A stretch of 64,000 bases of DNA, taken from assembly GCF_000688455.1 (NCBI RefSeq), contig NZ_JIAL01000001.1, forward strand, positions 2,077,001-2,141,000, written 5' to 3'. The DNA comes from Pseudacidobacterium ailaaui. GTDB lineage: Bacteria > Acidobacteriota > Terriglobia > Terriglobales > Acidobacteriaceae. This document shows, piece after piece, positions 42,176 to 51,194 of the stretch (the stretch's first letter is position 1; each line of letters begins with the position of its first letter). A program made the translations under genes and the position numbers. The notes beneath the pieces were generated by a model. That model had not been told where the DNA came from. It was given only the letters and a program-made list of their open reading frames with translations, and did not search any database.

Positions 42176-43674
42176 AACACCTCATGGTCGAAGGCATTCC
42201 GGGGGAAATCATGCGGCCCGCAGTAAGGGGCGGTGAGGTTGCGTCTTGCCGTGCCCGCGGCACTGACAAGCTGCGCGAAGAGTGCGGCGTCGTCGCCATC
42301 CATGGGCATCCTGACGCAGCGCGTCAGGCATATCTTGGCCTTTACGCGCTCCAGCATCGCGGGCAGGAATCTGCCGGAATCGCCACGGCGGACGGCACCA
42401 ATCTCTTCAATATTAAGGGCATGGGGCTGGTGGCGGACATATTCACGGAAGAAGTCCTCTCCAAGCTCACCGGAGAGATGGCCATTGGCCACACGCGCTA
42501 CTCTACCACCGGCGACTCGGCGCTGCTGAATGCGCAGCCCATCCGCGTGGACTCCACCAGGGGCCTCATTGCCATTGCGCACAATGGCAATCTGGTGAAC
42601 CTGGGCAATGTGCGTGCAAAGCTGGAGCGCGAAGGCGCATTCTTCCAGACCACCAGTGATTCGGAAATCATTGTCCAGCTCATCGCGCATTCCAAAGCCA
42701 GCACGCTGGTCGAGGCCATCGCCGACTCGTTGCGTCAGGTCGACGGCGCCTTCTCCATCGTGATGATGACGCGCGACCGCATCTTTGCCGCCCGCGATCC
42801 GCGCGGTTTCCGCCCGCTTTCGATGGGCCGCATCGAGAACCCGGACGGGCCGGACACGATTGTCTTTGCCTCCGAGACCTGCGCCTTCGACCTGCTGCGC
42901 GCAAAGTTTGAGCGCGACGTGAAGCCAGGCGAGCTGGTCATGGTCACAAAAGACGGCGTGACTTCCGTCCAGTATGCCAGCGGAATTCCGCAGTCAAGCT
43001 GCATCTTTGAGCACGTCTACTTTGCGCGACCGGACAGCAAAATCTACAACCGCTGGGTGCAGGAGAGCCGCGAAGAGATGGGCCGCCAGCTGGCGCGCGA
43101 ATCACACGTAGAGGCCGACCTGGTCGTTCCCGTTCCGGACAGCGGTGTGACTGCGGCCATCGGCTATGCGGCCGAAAGCGGCATCCCGTTTCGCTTCGGG
43201 CTGATTCGCAACCACTACGTCGGGCGTACCTTTATCGAGCCTGAGCAGCGCGTGCGCGACTTCGGCGTAAAGCTCAAGCTGAATCCGGTGCGCAATTTGC
43301 TTGAGGGCAAGCGCATCATCCTGATTGATGACTCCATCATTCGCGGCACCACCAGCCGCAAAATCGTGCGTATGGTGCGTGCGGCGGGTGCAAAGGAAGT
43401 CCATATGCGCATCAGTTGTCCGCCGACCACCTCGCCCTGTTTTTATGGCGTAGACACTCCGCGCAAAAAAGAGCTGATTGCAGCCAACAACTCCATCGAA
43501 GAGATCCGCCAGTTTATTGAGGCCGACTCGCTTGCCTATTTGTCGCTGCCTGGGTTACAAAAGGCCTGCGATGGCGGCGAGGGCAACCGCTTCTGCGTTG
43601 CCTGTTATACCGGCGAATATCCAACAAGCTGGGTGGATGTCCAGGAGGTCCTGCCGGCGGCAGCGTCCAGATAA
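42172..43674 (+). CDS. purF: Amidophosphoribosyltransferase
   Basis: 500-residue enzyme that makes phosphoribosylamine, the first committed purine step. About 37 residues of propeptide precede the catalytic cysteine in [11 protein letters not shown]. The PRPP-binding motif is [17 protein letters not shown]. Cysteines in [22 protein letters not shown] and [10 protein letters not shown] fit the [4Fe-4S] class of B. subtilis type enzyme. The GTG start overlaps purL by 4 nt; an ATG 12 nt on is an alternative. No terminator is evident. Confidence 0.96.
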   Translation: MKHLMVEGIPGEIMRPAVRGGEVASCRARGTDKLREECGVVAIHGHPDAARQAYLGLYALQHRGQESAGIATADGTNLFNIKGMGLVADIFTEEVLSKLTGEMAIGHTRYSTTGDSALLNAQPIRVDSTRGLIAIAHNGNLVNLGNVRAKLEREGAFFQTTSDSEIIVQLIAHSKASTLVEAIADSLRQVDGAFSIVMMTRDRIFAARDPRGFRPLSMGRIENPDGPDTIVFASETCAFDLLRAKFERDVKPGELVMVTKDGVTSVQYASGIPQSSCIFEHVYFARPDSKIYNRWVQESREEMGRQLARESHVEADLVVPVPDSGVTAAIGYAAESGIPFRFGLIRNHYVGRTFIEPEQRVRDFGVKLKLNPVRNLLEGKRIILIDDSIIRGTTSRKIVRMVRAAGAKEVHMRISCPPTTSPCFYGVDTPRKKELIAANNSIEEIRQFIEADSLAYLSLPGLQKACDGGEGNRFCVACYTGEYPTSWVDVQEVLPAAASR

Positions 43675-43737
43675 CGCTGCCCGGCCGCGCAACCTTTGTT
43701 CGCTTCCTGCCTTCCCACACACTTGGAGGTGCATGGG

Positions 43738-44007
43738 ATGCCAGCAAAAAAGAAGTCCGGCAGCAGAAAGTACAGTCCGGCGGCCTCAAGATCGGTCGAG
43801 CGTGAGATGCGCGCCATGAAAGAGGGCAAGCTGAAGAGCGGCCGCAGCGGAAAGAAAGTCACTGACCCCAAACAGGCCATTGCCATCGGTCTTTCTGAAG
43901 CGAGGAAGAAGGGGGCCAAGGTGCCCGCCCCGGCCAAAAAGGCAAGCACAAAGAAGGGCCCCTCAAAGAAGAACTCCAGCGCCAAGAAGAAATCTGCGCA
44001 AAAATAG
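43738..44007 (+). CDS. DUF6496-family lysine-rich protein
   Basis: 89-residue very basic protein. The first two thirds resemble DUF6496: KYSPAASRSVEREMRAMKEGKL, then DPKQAIAIGLSEARKKGAKVP. The C-terminal tail is a histone-like Ala/Lys/Pro run. Such proteins may bind nucleic acid; the function is unknown. GGAGG lies 9 nt before the ATG at 43738; the frame is open upstream to 43696 but lacks homology there. Confidence 0.7.
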   Translation: MPAKKKSGSRKYSPAASRSVEREMRAMKEGKLKSGRSGKKVTDPKQAIAIGLSEARKKGAKVPAPAKKASTKKGPSKKNSSAKKKSAQK

Positions 44008-44079
44008 TCTCCTCAGCAAGAAGAGAGAAAGAAGCGGTGCACCCGCACTCTGTGTCCGGCAGGTGCACATGGAGGGTCT

Positions 44080-44382
44080 TTAATCGTTCTTTGTCGAGGG
44101 CGCCGTCGAGGAGGTACTCTTTTCAGACCCGGCCGCCGCAGGCTTCTCTGCAGAAGCACTGCTGTCCGTTGTATTTGTATTGGAGCGCTTGCCGCTTCCA
44201 TTTTTTCCGGCGTAGTCGGTCACATACCATCCGGAGCCTTTAAACTGCACGGCCGGGGCAGAGAGCAGACGTTCCACTTGCCCCTTGCACACCGGGCATT
44301 CTTTTTCCTCGGGATCGCTGAAGCTCTTGATTTTCTCAAAAACATGCCCGCAGGCATTGCATTGATATTCATACAAAGGCAC
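44080..44382 (-). CDS. FmdB-type zinc ribbon protein
   Basis: 100-residue protein with an N-terminal zinc ribbon: MPLYEYQCNACGHVFEKIK followed by CPVCKGQVERLLSAP (four cysteines). This is the FmdB family, originally named as a regulator of formamide degradation, usually of unknown role. The C-terminal half is a Ser/Asn/Lys low-complexity tail. Confidence 0.85.
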   Translation of the reverse strand: MPLYEYQCNACGHVFEKIKSFSDPEEKECPVCKGQVERLLSAPAVQFKGSGWYVTDYAGKNGSGKRSNTNTTDSSASAEKPAAAGSEKSTSSTAPSTKND

Positions 44383-44511
44383 GTTTCTTACTCCTCACAC
44401 AATCGTCCGTAATGTATTTTGATGCGCGAATGAAGCAGGACCTGTTTGGTTGCCCCATTCAGCAAACTCGGGTGCCTCTTTCGTCCATTTTGCGAAAGGG
44501 CAAATAGAATC

Positions 44512-45180
44512 TCACTTCCCGCCGGAATGGCGTGTAGCGGCTTCGTTTTTCGTTTCAGCCAGCGCCTGGTCAATCAGCTCATACAAGCGGCTGCGGTCGA
44601 CGACCTCCACAAATGGAGTGCCGCTGGTCTTATTGGTCACAATCCAGATCGTTGGCGTGTGCTGGATGCCGATGCTTTGGCCGAGATCATAGTCGGCCTT
44701 GACCAGCGCGGCCAGTTTGCCCTGGGGGTCTACGGCAAAAGGAAACGCCAGATTGTGCTGCTGCGCGAATTTCTGGGCGAAGTTGCGCAGGTCGTCCTGC
44801 GTAGTAATGCTTGGCTGATTGGCAAAGACCGCATCCCGGAATTCATCACCCAGCTTCTTCGACTTCGTGTCAAACCAGCGCGCATCAACGGCGGCATCAA
44901 AGCTCCAGGTGTGGAAGGGCAGCGGAAAGTCATGCCGCACCCAGGGGATGTGGTATTTCGCCGCGGCCTCCTTCAACAGCGGGTTCGCGCGTGCGCAATC
45001 CGGACACTCCATGTCCTCAAATTCATAGATCGCCACCCTCGCCCCTGCGGGCGGACGCAGCGCCTTTGCATTGTGCACCGGCGTTGTTTCCGTCTGTGGA
45101 TTGGAGAACTGCGCTCTGGCCGGAACAATGGCCAGAAGCGCCGCAAACAGAGCGGCCCATGTTCTGTGTCTGAATCGCAT
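44512..45180 (-). CDS. Secreted DsbA/thioredoxin-like protein
   Basis: 222-residue exported protein with a signal peptide (cleavage near ARAQF) and a thioredoxin fold of the DsbA type. The redox site is CPDC in FEDMECPDCARANPLLKEAAA. The cis-proline motif is GIQHTPTIWIVTN. It likely moves disulfide bonds in the periplasm; substrate unknown. Divergent from the HIT protein gene. Confidence 0.88.
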   Translation of the reverse strand: MRFRHRTWAALFAALLAIVPARAQFSNPQTETTPVHNAKALRPPAGARVAIYEFEDMECPDCARANPLLKEAAAKYHIPWVRHDFPLPFHTWSFDAAVDARWFDTKSKKLGDEFRDAVFANQPSITTQDDLRNFAQKFAQQHNLAFPFAVDPQGKLAALVKADYDLGQSIGIQHTPTIWIVTNKTSGTPFVEVVDRSRLYELIDQALAETKNEAATRHSGGK

Positions 45181-45249
45181 AAAAGAAGCCTGTACCCTCT
45201 ATTTTAACGGAGACGCCATACGCTTCTCCGCCTGCGCTATTCTGTGGGC

Positions 45250-45588
45250 ATGGATTGCATCTTCTGCCAGATTGTCGCCGGGGCCGTCCCCTCAAAGAAG
45301 GCGTATGAGGATGAGCAGATTTACGCCTTTGCCGATATTGATCCGCGCGCCCCGGTCCACCTTCTGCTTGTGCCCAAAAAGCACATCCCATCGCTGGCGC
45401 AGACGACGGAGGCCGACGCGTCGCTGCTGGGGCATCTTCAGGCCACAGCGGCCCGGCTCGCCCAGGAACATGGTCTGGACAAAGGTTATCGCACGGTCAT
45501 GAATACCGGCCCGGAAGGCGGGCAGACCGTCTCCCACCTACATCTGCATCTACTTGGCGGTCGCCAGATGCACTGGCCCCCGGGCTAG
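45250..45588 (+). CDS. HIT family hydrolase
   Basis: 112-residue purine-nucleoside phosphoramidase-like protein. The histidine triad is SHLHLHLLGGR near the C-terminus; the N-terminal C-x-F-C pattern CIFCQIVAG fits the family. It may hydrolyse AMP-linked conjugates. ATG 45250 is preferred; GTG 45244 is possible. TATTCT at 45239-45244 lies so close to the start that the mRNA may be leaderless. Confidence 0.92.
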   Translation: MDCIFCQIVAGAVPSKKAYEDEQIYAFADIDPRAPVHLLLVPKKHIPSLAQTTEADASLLGHLQATAARLAQEHGLDKGYRTVMNTGPEGGQTVSHLHLHLLGGRQMHWPPG

Positions 45589-45597
45589 CCAGAAGTC

Positions 45598-46419
45598 CTA
45601 CCGCCGGCCCAGGTTGATATTGAGCTGCATCGCGCGTCCGCCGGCCGTATTCACTGCCGAGAGCGAGAAGAGGCTGGCTTCGCGCGACCGGTGTCGAAAG
45701 ACGTAGTCGCCAATCAGATATCCGAAGGTGCTCCCAACAATCACGTCTGAAGGGAAGTGTTCGCGCGCGAGCACGCGTGAGGCCGAGACCGCCGTAGCCA
45801 ATGAGTAAACGGCGATTTTCGTGGCTGGCGTGTTGTACTGCCCGGCCACAATCCGGGCAAAGGACCATGCCACCATGCAGTGGTTTGAGGGCATGGACTG
45901 TCCGTCGGGCCAGGTGCGCGTTCCATGCGGCCAGAAGCGCCCGGTGCCATCGCCCTGGTTGGGCCGCTCACGGTCGATGGCGTACTTCAGTCCCTCGTTC
46001 AGCAGGACCGCGTCCAGGGTGGCCTCGCCGGCCAAAACAGACGACTCCTGCAGGTAGTCATTGTGCGTTCCCGCACCTACAAAATATCCAATCACGGGCG
46101 CCGCTGTCGGCCCGTAAAGGCCCGCAACGTCAGAAAACTTCTTGAATTTGTCCTCGCGGTCCGGATGCACGCCCAGCTCCCGCATCATGTGCGCGTCATA
46201 GTCGATCGAAAGCCCGGTTGCCATCCCGAAGGGCGCAATCCATAGCAGGTCTGCACGGTCCATGCGGAAAGGACTGGTCACGATGCCCAGTTCGTCCTGC
46301 GCCACATGGACCACGCATGGTTTCAGATGGTGCAGAGAGCAGTCATCGCCCTGCTGCTGGGCAAGCAGAGCGCTTGCCCAGCCCAGGCCGGCAAGCAGCG
46401 CGAAAATCCTGAAATTCAT
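45598..46419 (-). CDS. Secreted PAP2-family phosphatase
   Basis: 273-residue exported phosphatase of the vanadium-haloperoxidase-like fold. The three motifs are present: KYAIDRERP, PSNHCMVAWSFA (instead of the usual PSGH) and SRVLAREHFPSDVIVGSTFGYL. It could dephosphorylate lipid or polyprenyl pyrophosphates. The ATG at 46419 begins a signal peptide (FALLAGLGWASALLAQQ); an upstream start at 46482 would add 21 residues without one. Confidence 0.85.
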   Translation of the reverse strand: MNFRIFALLAGLGWASALLAQQQGDDCSLHHLKPCVVHVAQDELGIVTSPFRMDRADLLWIAPFGMATGLSIDYDAHMMRELGVHPDREDKFKKFSDVAGLYGPTAAPVIGYFVGAGTHNDYLQESSVLAGEATLDAVLLNEGLKYAIDRERPNQGDGTGRFWPHGTRTWPDGQSMPSNHCMVAWSFARIVAGQYNTPATKIAVYSLATAVSASRVLAREHFPSDVIVGSTFGYLIGDYVFRHRSREASLFSLSAVNTAGGRAMQLNINLGRR

Positions 46420-46556
46420 AGAAAATTTGAGAGTATCACGGGGCGGGTTTGACCCCCCGGATTTCCCGCTGGTAGACTTCATGTATCTACGCAGGCAGCC
46501 CTTTCTCTGCGATTGCCTGCGATGTTTCCTGCCCAGAAGGATTTCTTAAGGACCGA

Positions 46557-47282
46557 GTGGATACACAGACACGTCACGCGCTCAAACAGGACAGTTTCGT
46601 ACAGGCAACCGCTACCAGCCTTTCCTGGCTGGAAGAGCACCGTGCCACCGTCATCCGGACCTCCATCGTGGTGGTGGTCCTTGTGGGCCTCTTTTTTGCC
46701 GGTCTGGTGCTTTACAATCACCGCTCGGAGCGTGCGCAACTGCTATTTGGGCAGGCCATGGACATCTATACCACTCCACTGGCCCAACCCGGACAGCCCG
46801 CCGAACCCGGCGTCAAGACCTATGCTTCCGCTGCGGAAAGAGCAAAGGCGGCCTATCCTCTTTTTGAGCAAGTGGCCAACCAGTATGGATGGTTTGCCGT
46901 CGGCGCCAATGCCCGCTACCTGGCCGGAATGGCGGCCCTGGACATGGGTCAGTCCTCGACCGGCGAGGAGGAGCTGAAAAAAGCTGCTGCTTCCCATGAC
47001 GCCAACGTGGCCTCTCTGGCCCGGCTCGCTCTGGCGGGCATTGATCACCAGACGGGACGCGATGCTGAGGCCATCCAGTTGTATCAGCAGTTGATCGCAA
47101 AGCCGACTACCGTGGTCCCGGCCAGCCTTGCCAAGCTCCAGCTTGCCGCCCTCTATGAGTCCACCCGGCCGGAAGAGGCAAAGAAGCTCTATGCGGAGAT
47201 CAAGGACCAGGACAAGGGCACGGCCGCCGGGCAAATCGCGGCACAGAAGCTCCAGGGCGCCGTGGCCGTACCTCAGCAATGA
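46557..47282 (+). CDS. YfgM-like membrane-anchored TPR protein
   Basis: 241-residue protein with one membrane helix (about residues 34-54) near the N-terminus and a periplasmic region with tetratricopeptide-like repeats, similar to YfgM-type proteins (tetratricopeptide_21). These help periplasmic folding or anchor chaperones near the Sec translocon. GTG start. No BamB-like gene follows here, unlike in proteobacteria. Confidence 0.75.
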   Translation: MDTQTRHALKQDSFVQATATSLSWLEEHRATVIRTSIVVVVLVGLFFAGLVLYNHRSERAQLLFGQAMDIYTTPLAQPGQPAEPGVKTYASAAERAKAAYPLFEQVANQYGWFAVGANARYLAGMAALDMGQSSTGEEELKKAAASHDANVASLARLALAGIDHQTGRDAEAIQLYQQLIAKPTTVVPASLAKLQLAALYESTRPEEAKKLYAEIKDQDKGTAAGQIAAQKLQGAVAVPQQ

Positions 47283-47354
47283 CCGGGTCTGTCTCTGCTC
47301 CGTTCCGTTTTTGAGCGCAGGCCTGTCCTGCCGCGTCTTCTTACATAGAAGAAG

Positions 47355-47936
47355 ATGAGTACGCTTGAGGCACAGGCCGCTGTCTGGTTTTACACTCAAC
47401 CTGTATTGAATACTCAGGAAGATACAGGAGCAGTCATCACCTCGCTCGTCGCAGAATATGCGACGATGCTCTATCGTGTGGCCTTTTCTGTTACGCGCAA
47501 TGCGGCGGAAGCCGAAGACATTGTGCAGGACACCTTCCTGCGTGTACTCAGGCACCAGGAAAAGGTCCGGGAAATCCGTGACCCGCGTGTCTGGCTTGTG
47601 CGGATTGCCTGGAACCTGGCCCTGGACCGTAAGCGCCGCGCCAAAACACGTCCGGAAACCGAAGACCTTGACGATCACGCGCGGCAGCTGACGGCAACCG
47701 AGCGCCTCGCCGAAGATGAGGTCATTTCCTCGCAGGAGTGTGCCCGGATCCTGGACCTGATTGACCGTCTTCCGGACAAAGAGCGTCAGGCGCTGCTGCT
47801 CTCCGCTGTGGAAGAGTTGTCCACTGCGGAAATTGCATCCATCTGCTCCACAACGGAATCTTCCATCCGTTCCCGGATCTTTCGCGCTCGCAAGGAACTG
47901 GCTTTGCTTCTGGCCAGAGAAAGAGGTGGCCAATGA
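47355..47936 (+). CDS. ECF-type RNA polymerase sigma factor
   Basis: 193-residue sigma-70 family protein with region 2 (AEAEDIVQDTFLRVLRH) and region 4 (LPDKERQALLLSAVEELSTAEIASICSTTESSIRSRIFRARKEL), and no region 3 typical of ECF sigma factors. The stop overlaps the start of the next, frameshifted gene by 4 nt. The target regulon is unknown. Confidence 0.9.
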   Translation: MSTLEAQAAVWFYTQPVLNTQEDTGAVITSLVAEYATMLYRVAFSVTRNAAEAEDIVQDTFLRVLRHQEKVREIRDPRVWLVRIAWNLALDRKRRAKTRPETEDLDDHARQLTATERLAEDEVISSQECARILDLIDRLPDKERQALLLSAVEELSTAEIASICSTTESSIRSRIFRARKELALLLARERGGQ

Positions 47937-48402
47937 AATCGGACCTGGAAAAAAAACTGGATGCGGCGCTTTGCCGCGTTACCCGTGTACAGCCGCCACC
48001 GGGCCTGGAAGACCGTGTCCGCGTCCGCCTGGAGCTTGAATCCATGCGGATGAAGAAAAGACCCTCGTTCCGTCTGCGCCAATTTTTTCGGGTCCCCGGC
48101 CGGTCTTTGCTGCCTTGGCCGCTGTGGCCGGATGTGCCCTGATCGTGGCAGGAAGCGTGCAGCATTCGCGCCAGCGGGCGCTGGAAGGCGCGGTGCCTCC
48201 GGCGGGAATTCATCTGGCTGCGCCGGACACTGGCATGGGAGCCGCCTCCGGTGCCCGGATCTCTCCCCAGCCGATCGTAGCCCCCGGCAACAACCGTGCC
48301 CGTTCGGAACGCAAGGTAGGCAGCGGAAGGGCACTCGTCCGTAAGGATGCCCACAAACCCGCTGGCGTCCTGGTTCCGGAATCGCCGGGACACCGGCCCT
48401 GA
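47933..48402 (+). pseudogene. Frameshifted partner gene of the ECF sigma factor
   Basis: Two overlapping frames together look like one gene. Frame 1 (47933-48142) gives a charged N-terminal part ending in RQFFRVPG; the -1 frame continues VFAALAAVAGCALIVAGS, a membrane helix, and then a Pro/Ala/Arg-rich extracytoplasmic tail to the stop at 48402. A T6 run (48083-48088) at the break suggests a one-base loss or slippage site. With one extra base the product would have 156 residues: an N-terminal soluble part, a single helix and a tail, a layout like an anti-sigma factor. It overlaps the sigma factor by 4 nt. It could be a sequencing error, a true mutation, or programmed slippage. Confidence 0.65.
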
Positions 48403-48415
48403 GGTCTTCGGCACA

Positions 48416-48754
48416 CTAGTTCGACAGGGCCTCGAAGATCATGTGCAGTACGGCCAGTGCGGCTGCGCCGATGAATGCTGCTCCAAAGCTGTTCACCTGG
48501 AAGCCCGGAACCACGGCGCTGGCCATCTTCAGAATCAACGCATTGATGACCAGAAAGAACAGCCCCAGCGTAAGGATCCCCAGCGGCAGTGTAATGAGCT
48601 TCAGAAAAAATCCCAGAGTGACATTCAGAAGGCCAATCACAATCACCGCAATCAGCGCGGAGGGCAGATTCAGCACCCTGAAGCCGGGCACCAGCCAGGC
48701 CACAATCAGCAGACACAAAGCATCAAGAAACCATCTCAGCAACAAATGCAGCAT
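48416..48754 (-). CDS. Phage-holin-like family IV membrane protein
   Basis: 112-residue protein with four hydrophobic helices, matching the mycobacterial-type four-helix phage holin family (PF04020 from memory): LHLLLRWFLDALCLLIVAWLVPGF at the start and GFQVNSFGAAFIGAAALAVLHMIF at the end. In chromosomes these are often not true holins. Start taken at ATG 48754; the frame is open to 48850. Confidence 0.8.
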   Translation of the reverse strand: MLHLLLRWFLDALCLLIVAWLVPGFRVLNLPSALIAVIVIGLLNVTLGFFLKLITLPLGILTLGLFFLVINALILKMASAVVPGFQVNSFGAAFIGAAALAVLHMIFEALSN

Positions 48755-48858
48755 TCCAGTGTACTTCCCTCTGGCCGAAGTGGCCTGTATCAGCGTAGCC
48801 TGCGGAGGCCTTCCCAGAAAAGCCGTGCAGGACTGATACAGAGGATGCAAAACCGGGG

Positions 48859-49917
48859 CTAAACGATGTGTTTTCCGCTGCGGTGTCGTTTGTCCGTGTA
48901 CATGGCCTGGTCCGCGCGGTTCAGAAGGTCCTCTAGAGAAGTACGCTCATCGGTTTCACAAATTGCGGTACCCGTGCTCAGGGAAAGATGGATGCTTCCG
49001 TTGCCAGCGGCACTGTATTGATCCAGTGCAGTGCGGATCCTCTGCTGGATCTCGTCCGGGCCTTGCTCCCCGGTCCCAAAAATAGCAAATTCATCGCCTC
49101 CAATGCGCGCGACCACATCGGATTCGCGGGCGACCTCGCGCAGCACCTGGGCCGCGGTCCATAGCAGGCGGTCTCCAGCGTCATGGCCAAAAGCATCATT
49201 GGTCTGCTTCAGATTATCGAGGTCCGCATACAGGACCCAGGAGAAACTTCTGGATCGCCGCGCGACGGAAAGCAGCTTCGTTGCCAGGACCATGAATCCA
49301 CGCCGGTTGTACAGCCCGGTCAGATCATCAATCAGCAGAAGCTGCTGGATCTTTTCATTGGCTGTTCTCAGCTCCGCCGTGCGCTCCAAGACTTGTTTTT
49401 CCAGGCTGGAGTAGATCCGTACATTTTCAAGGGCCACGGCCGTCGTGTCGGCCAGCGCCTGCAAGACCCTGACCTGGCCTTCGGAGGGTCTGTAAGGTTG
49501 CGCCCAGTATGCGCCGATCGCACCCAGAGGGTCCAGAGTGCGAATCGGGACCATGGCCAGACTGCGCACAAACGTAGGGCGATAGGCCTCCTGGGGAATG
49601 CGGGGGTCCTCAAAGATGTCAGGAACGATGACGGCTTGGCGCTTCAGCATCACCCATCCACTGATGCAGGCGCTCATCGGAAATCGCGACCCCTTCCATA
49701 GAGGACCAATGGCCTCTTCGTCGACATAGTGGCACTGGTCTCCTTCGCGGAACACAAAGGTTGCCCCATCGGCCCCCGTGAGCTTGCGGGCCGCCTGCCG
49801 TACAATCTCCAGAATTCGGTCCAGGTCGCGGGCCAGGGAAAGCTGTTGAATCACATCCACCAGTTGCTCCATGGCCTGGGTATAGTTGAATTGCTCGTTG
49901 AGGCCTTGGGCCTGCAT
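48859..49917 (-). CDS. GAF-GGDEF diguanylate cyclase
   Basis: 352-residue soluble cyclic di-GMP synthase. A GAF domain (about residues 15-165) is followed by a coiled linker and a GGDEF domain with intact GGDEF (about 273-277) and RESD five residues upstream, an RxxD inhibitory site. The ATG at 49917 is taken because AGGAG lies about 10 nt upstream; the annotated frame extends further with a TTG at 49989. No membrane helix is evident, so the input is probably cytoplasmic. Confidence 0.88.
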   Translation of the reverse strand: MQAQGLNEQFNYTQAMEQLVDVIQQLSLARDLDRILEIVRQAARKLTGADGATFVFREGDQCHYVDEEAIGPLWKGSRFPMSACISGWVMLKRQAVIVPDIFEDPRIPQEAYRPTFVRSLAMVPIRTLDPLGAIGAYWAQPYRPSEGQVRVLQALADTTAVALENVRIYSSLEKQVLERTAELRTANEKIQQLLLIDDLTGLYNRRGFMVLATKLLSVARRSRSFSWVLYADLDNLKQTNDAFGHDAGDRLLWTAAQVLREVARESDVVARIGGDEFAIFGTGEQGPDEIQQRIRTALDQYSAAGNGSIHLSLSTGTAICETDERTSLEDLLNRADQAMYTDKRHRSGKHIV

Positions 49918-50062
49918 GGAGAGATACTGCTCCTCAGGAATCAATCGTGCGCCGGGGGATGCTCTATAAGGGTATCGCGCCTGAGGCAAAAGAAAAACAG
50001 CTATTTTGTGGCCTGTTGGATCCGCAAGGTGCGCACACAGGTGGCTCGGCCACCCGGTTTCC

Positions 50063-50539
50063 TTACTTGTCGGACTTCAGCTCCACAGAAACCAGGTTGC
50101 GGACCGACCGCGCAGGACGCCTGTCTTCGGAGACCACTAGACGGAATGGGCCAATCTTTGCGTCCAGAGGTTTTCCGTCCATCGTATCGGCCACAATCAC
50201 ATCGCCGGGATGAAAATCAGGCTCAGCTTCGGCCAGCGCCAGGATTGCCTTGTAGCCGTCCGATCCCGTTGCCACCACATATTGCGAAAGCACCTTGCCC
50301 CGCACCTCGTGCCCTGTCGGGGCGCCCACCTGCTTCAATAGCTCTATCAGCGGCACGCCGGAGTACGTTTCGTCCTGGTTCGTATGGGGATCGTGCACGG
50401 TGACCGTTTGATGAGGAAGAGATTGCAGCGATTCCCTGGAAAAAGACGCCTGCTGGCTGCCATTCTGCACTCTGAGCGTTTGCGCGCAGAGTGAAAGGGA
50501 AACCACGCTGATCCAGAGCAGAAGCAAAGGTGTTCGCAT
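50063..50539 (-). CDS. Secreted molybdopterin-binding-like protein
   Basis: 158-residue exported protein resembling the Mo-pterin-binding fold of sulfite-oxidase-type enzymes (small stand-alone version). It has a signal peptide, then SLQSLPHQTVTVHDPH and GVPLIELLKQVGAP, LAEAEPDFHPGDVIVADT and GPFRLVVSEDRRPARSVRNL, the family pattern. No catalytic cysteine is obvious, so it may bind but not use molybdopterin, or be a homolog of unknown role. Confidence 0.75.
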   Translation of the reverse strand: MRTPLLLLWISVVSLSLCAQTLRVQNGSQQASFSRESLQSLPHQTVTVHDPHTNQDETYSGVPLIELLKQVGAPTGHEVRGKVLSQYVVATGSDGYKAILALAEAEPDFHPGDVIVADTMDGKPLDAKIGPFRLVVSEDRRPARSVRNLVSVELKSDK

Positions 50540-50680
50540 CAGGGCCATCCTGGGGCAGGAAATCGACAACTAGAATCATAAACGAGTCTTGTACCAGTCT
50601 CCTTGCTTTTGCCGGCACTCCCAAGGACTTTCTCTGCCGCTTTTTCGTGCAGCGCTTTTCCGGTCGCCGCTGCTTGGCTC

Positions 50681-50686
50681 TATACT
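50681..50686 (+). promoter_or_regulatory. -10 box directly before nuoI
   Basis: TATACT ends 6 nt before the nuoI ATG at 50693, so the transcript start would fall on or beside the A of ATG. The -35 is weak. There is no Shine-Dalgarno sequence before the start, consistent with leaderless translation. Confidence 0.55.
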
Positions 50687-50692
50687 AGAAGC

Positions 50693-51187
50693 ATGTCCAT
50701 CGTGCGCAACATCGCGGCCATCAGCAAGGGAATGAGCATCACCTTTAAGGAGATGTTCCAGCCGACCGAGGTAGAAAACTACCCCGACGGCCCCGGCCCC
50801 ACGCGCGGCGCTGTCCTGCAGGACCGCTTCCGCGGAGCGCATGTGCTCCAGCGCGACGAAAACGGCCTGGAAAAGTGCGTCGCCTGTTTTCTCTGCGCGG
50901 CCGCCTGCCCCTCCAACTGTATCTACATTGAGGCCGCCGAGAACACCGCCGAAAACCGCATCTCCAGCTCCGAGCGCTACGCCAAGGTCTACAACATTGA
51001 TTACAACCGCTGTATCTTTTGCGGATACTGCGTCGAGGCCTGCCCCACCGACGCCATCACCCACGGACACGGCTTTGAGTTGGCCAGCCTGAACGCCACC
51101 AACCTCGTCATGCGGAAAGAGGACATGCTGGTGCCGGCCGTCGGTATGCCCGGCGAGCTGGCTGCCCACTCGGATTCGGTGAAGTAA
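50693..51187 (+). CDS. nuoI: NADH-quinone oxidoreductase subunit I (orphan)
   Basis: 164-residue iron-sulfur subunit with two [4Fe-4S] ferredoxin motifs: CVACFLCAAACPSNC (about residues 60-74) and CIFCGYCVEACP (about 105-116). The N-terminal TFKEMFQPTEVENYPDGPGP is typical of NuoI. No other nuo gene is nearby, so it either joins a complex encoded elsewhere or a distinct ferredoxin-type function. The start lacks a Shine-Dalgarno sequence and has a -10 box 6 nt upstream. An in-frame start at 50603 is open but has no homology. Confidence 0.85.
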   Translation: MSIVRNIAAISKGMSITFKEMFQPTEVENYPDGPGPTRGAVLQDRFRGAHVLQRDENGLEKCVACFLCAAACPSNCIYIEAAENTAENRISSSERYAKVYNIDYNRCIFCGYCVEACPTDAITHGHGFELASLNATNLVMRKEDMLVPAVGMPGELAAHSDSVK

Positions 51188-51194
51188 AGCGCCA

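Noticed and set aside
46430-46475. tRNA-like GGGTTTGACCCC segment upstream of the PAP2 gene
   Set aside because: T-loop does not match TTCnAnn and no acceptor or anticodon arms pair around it.
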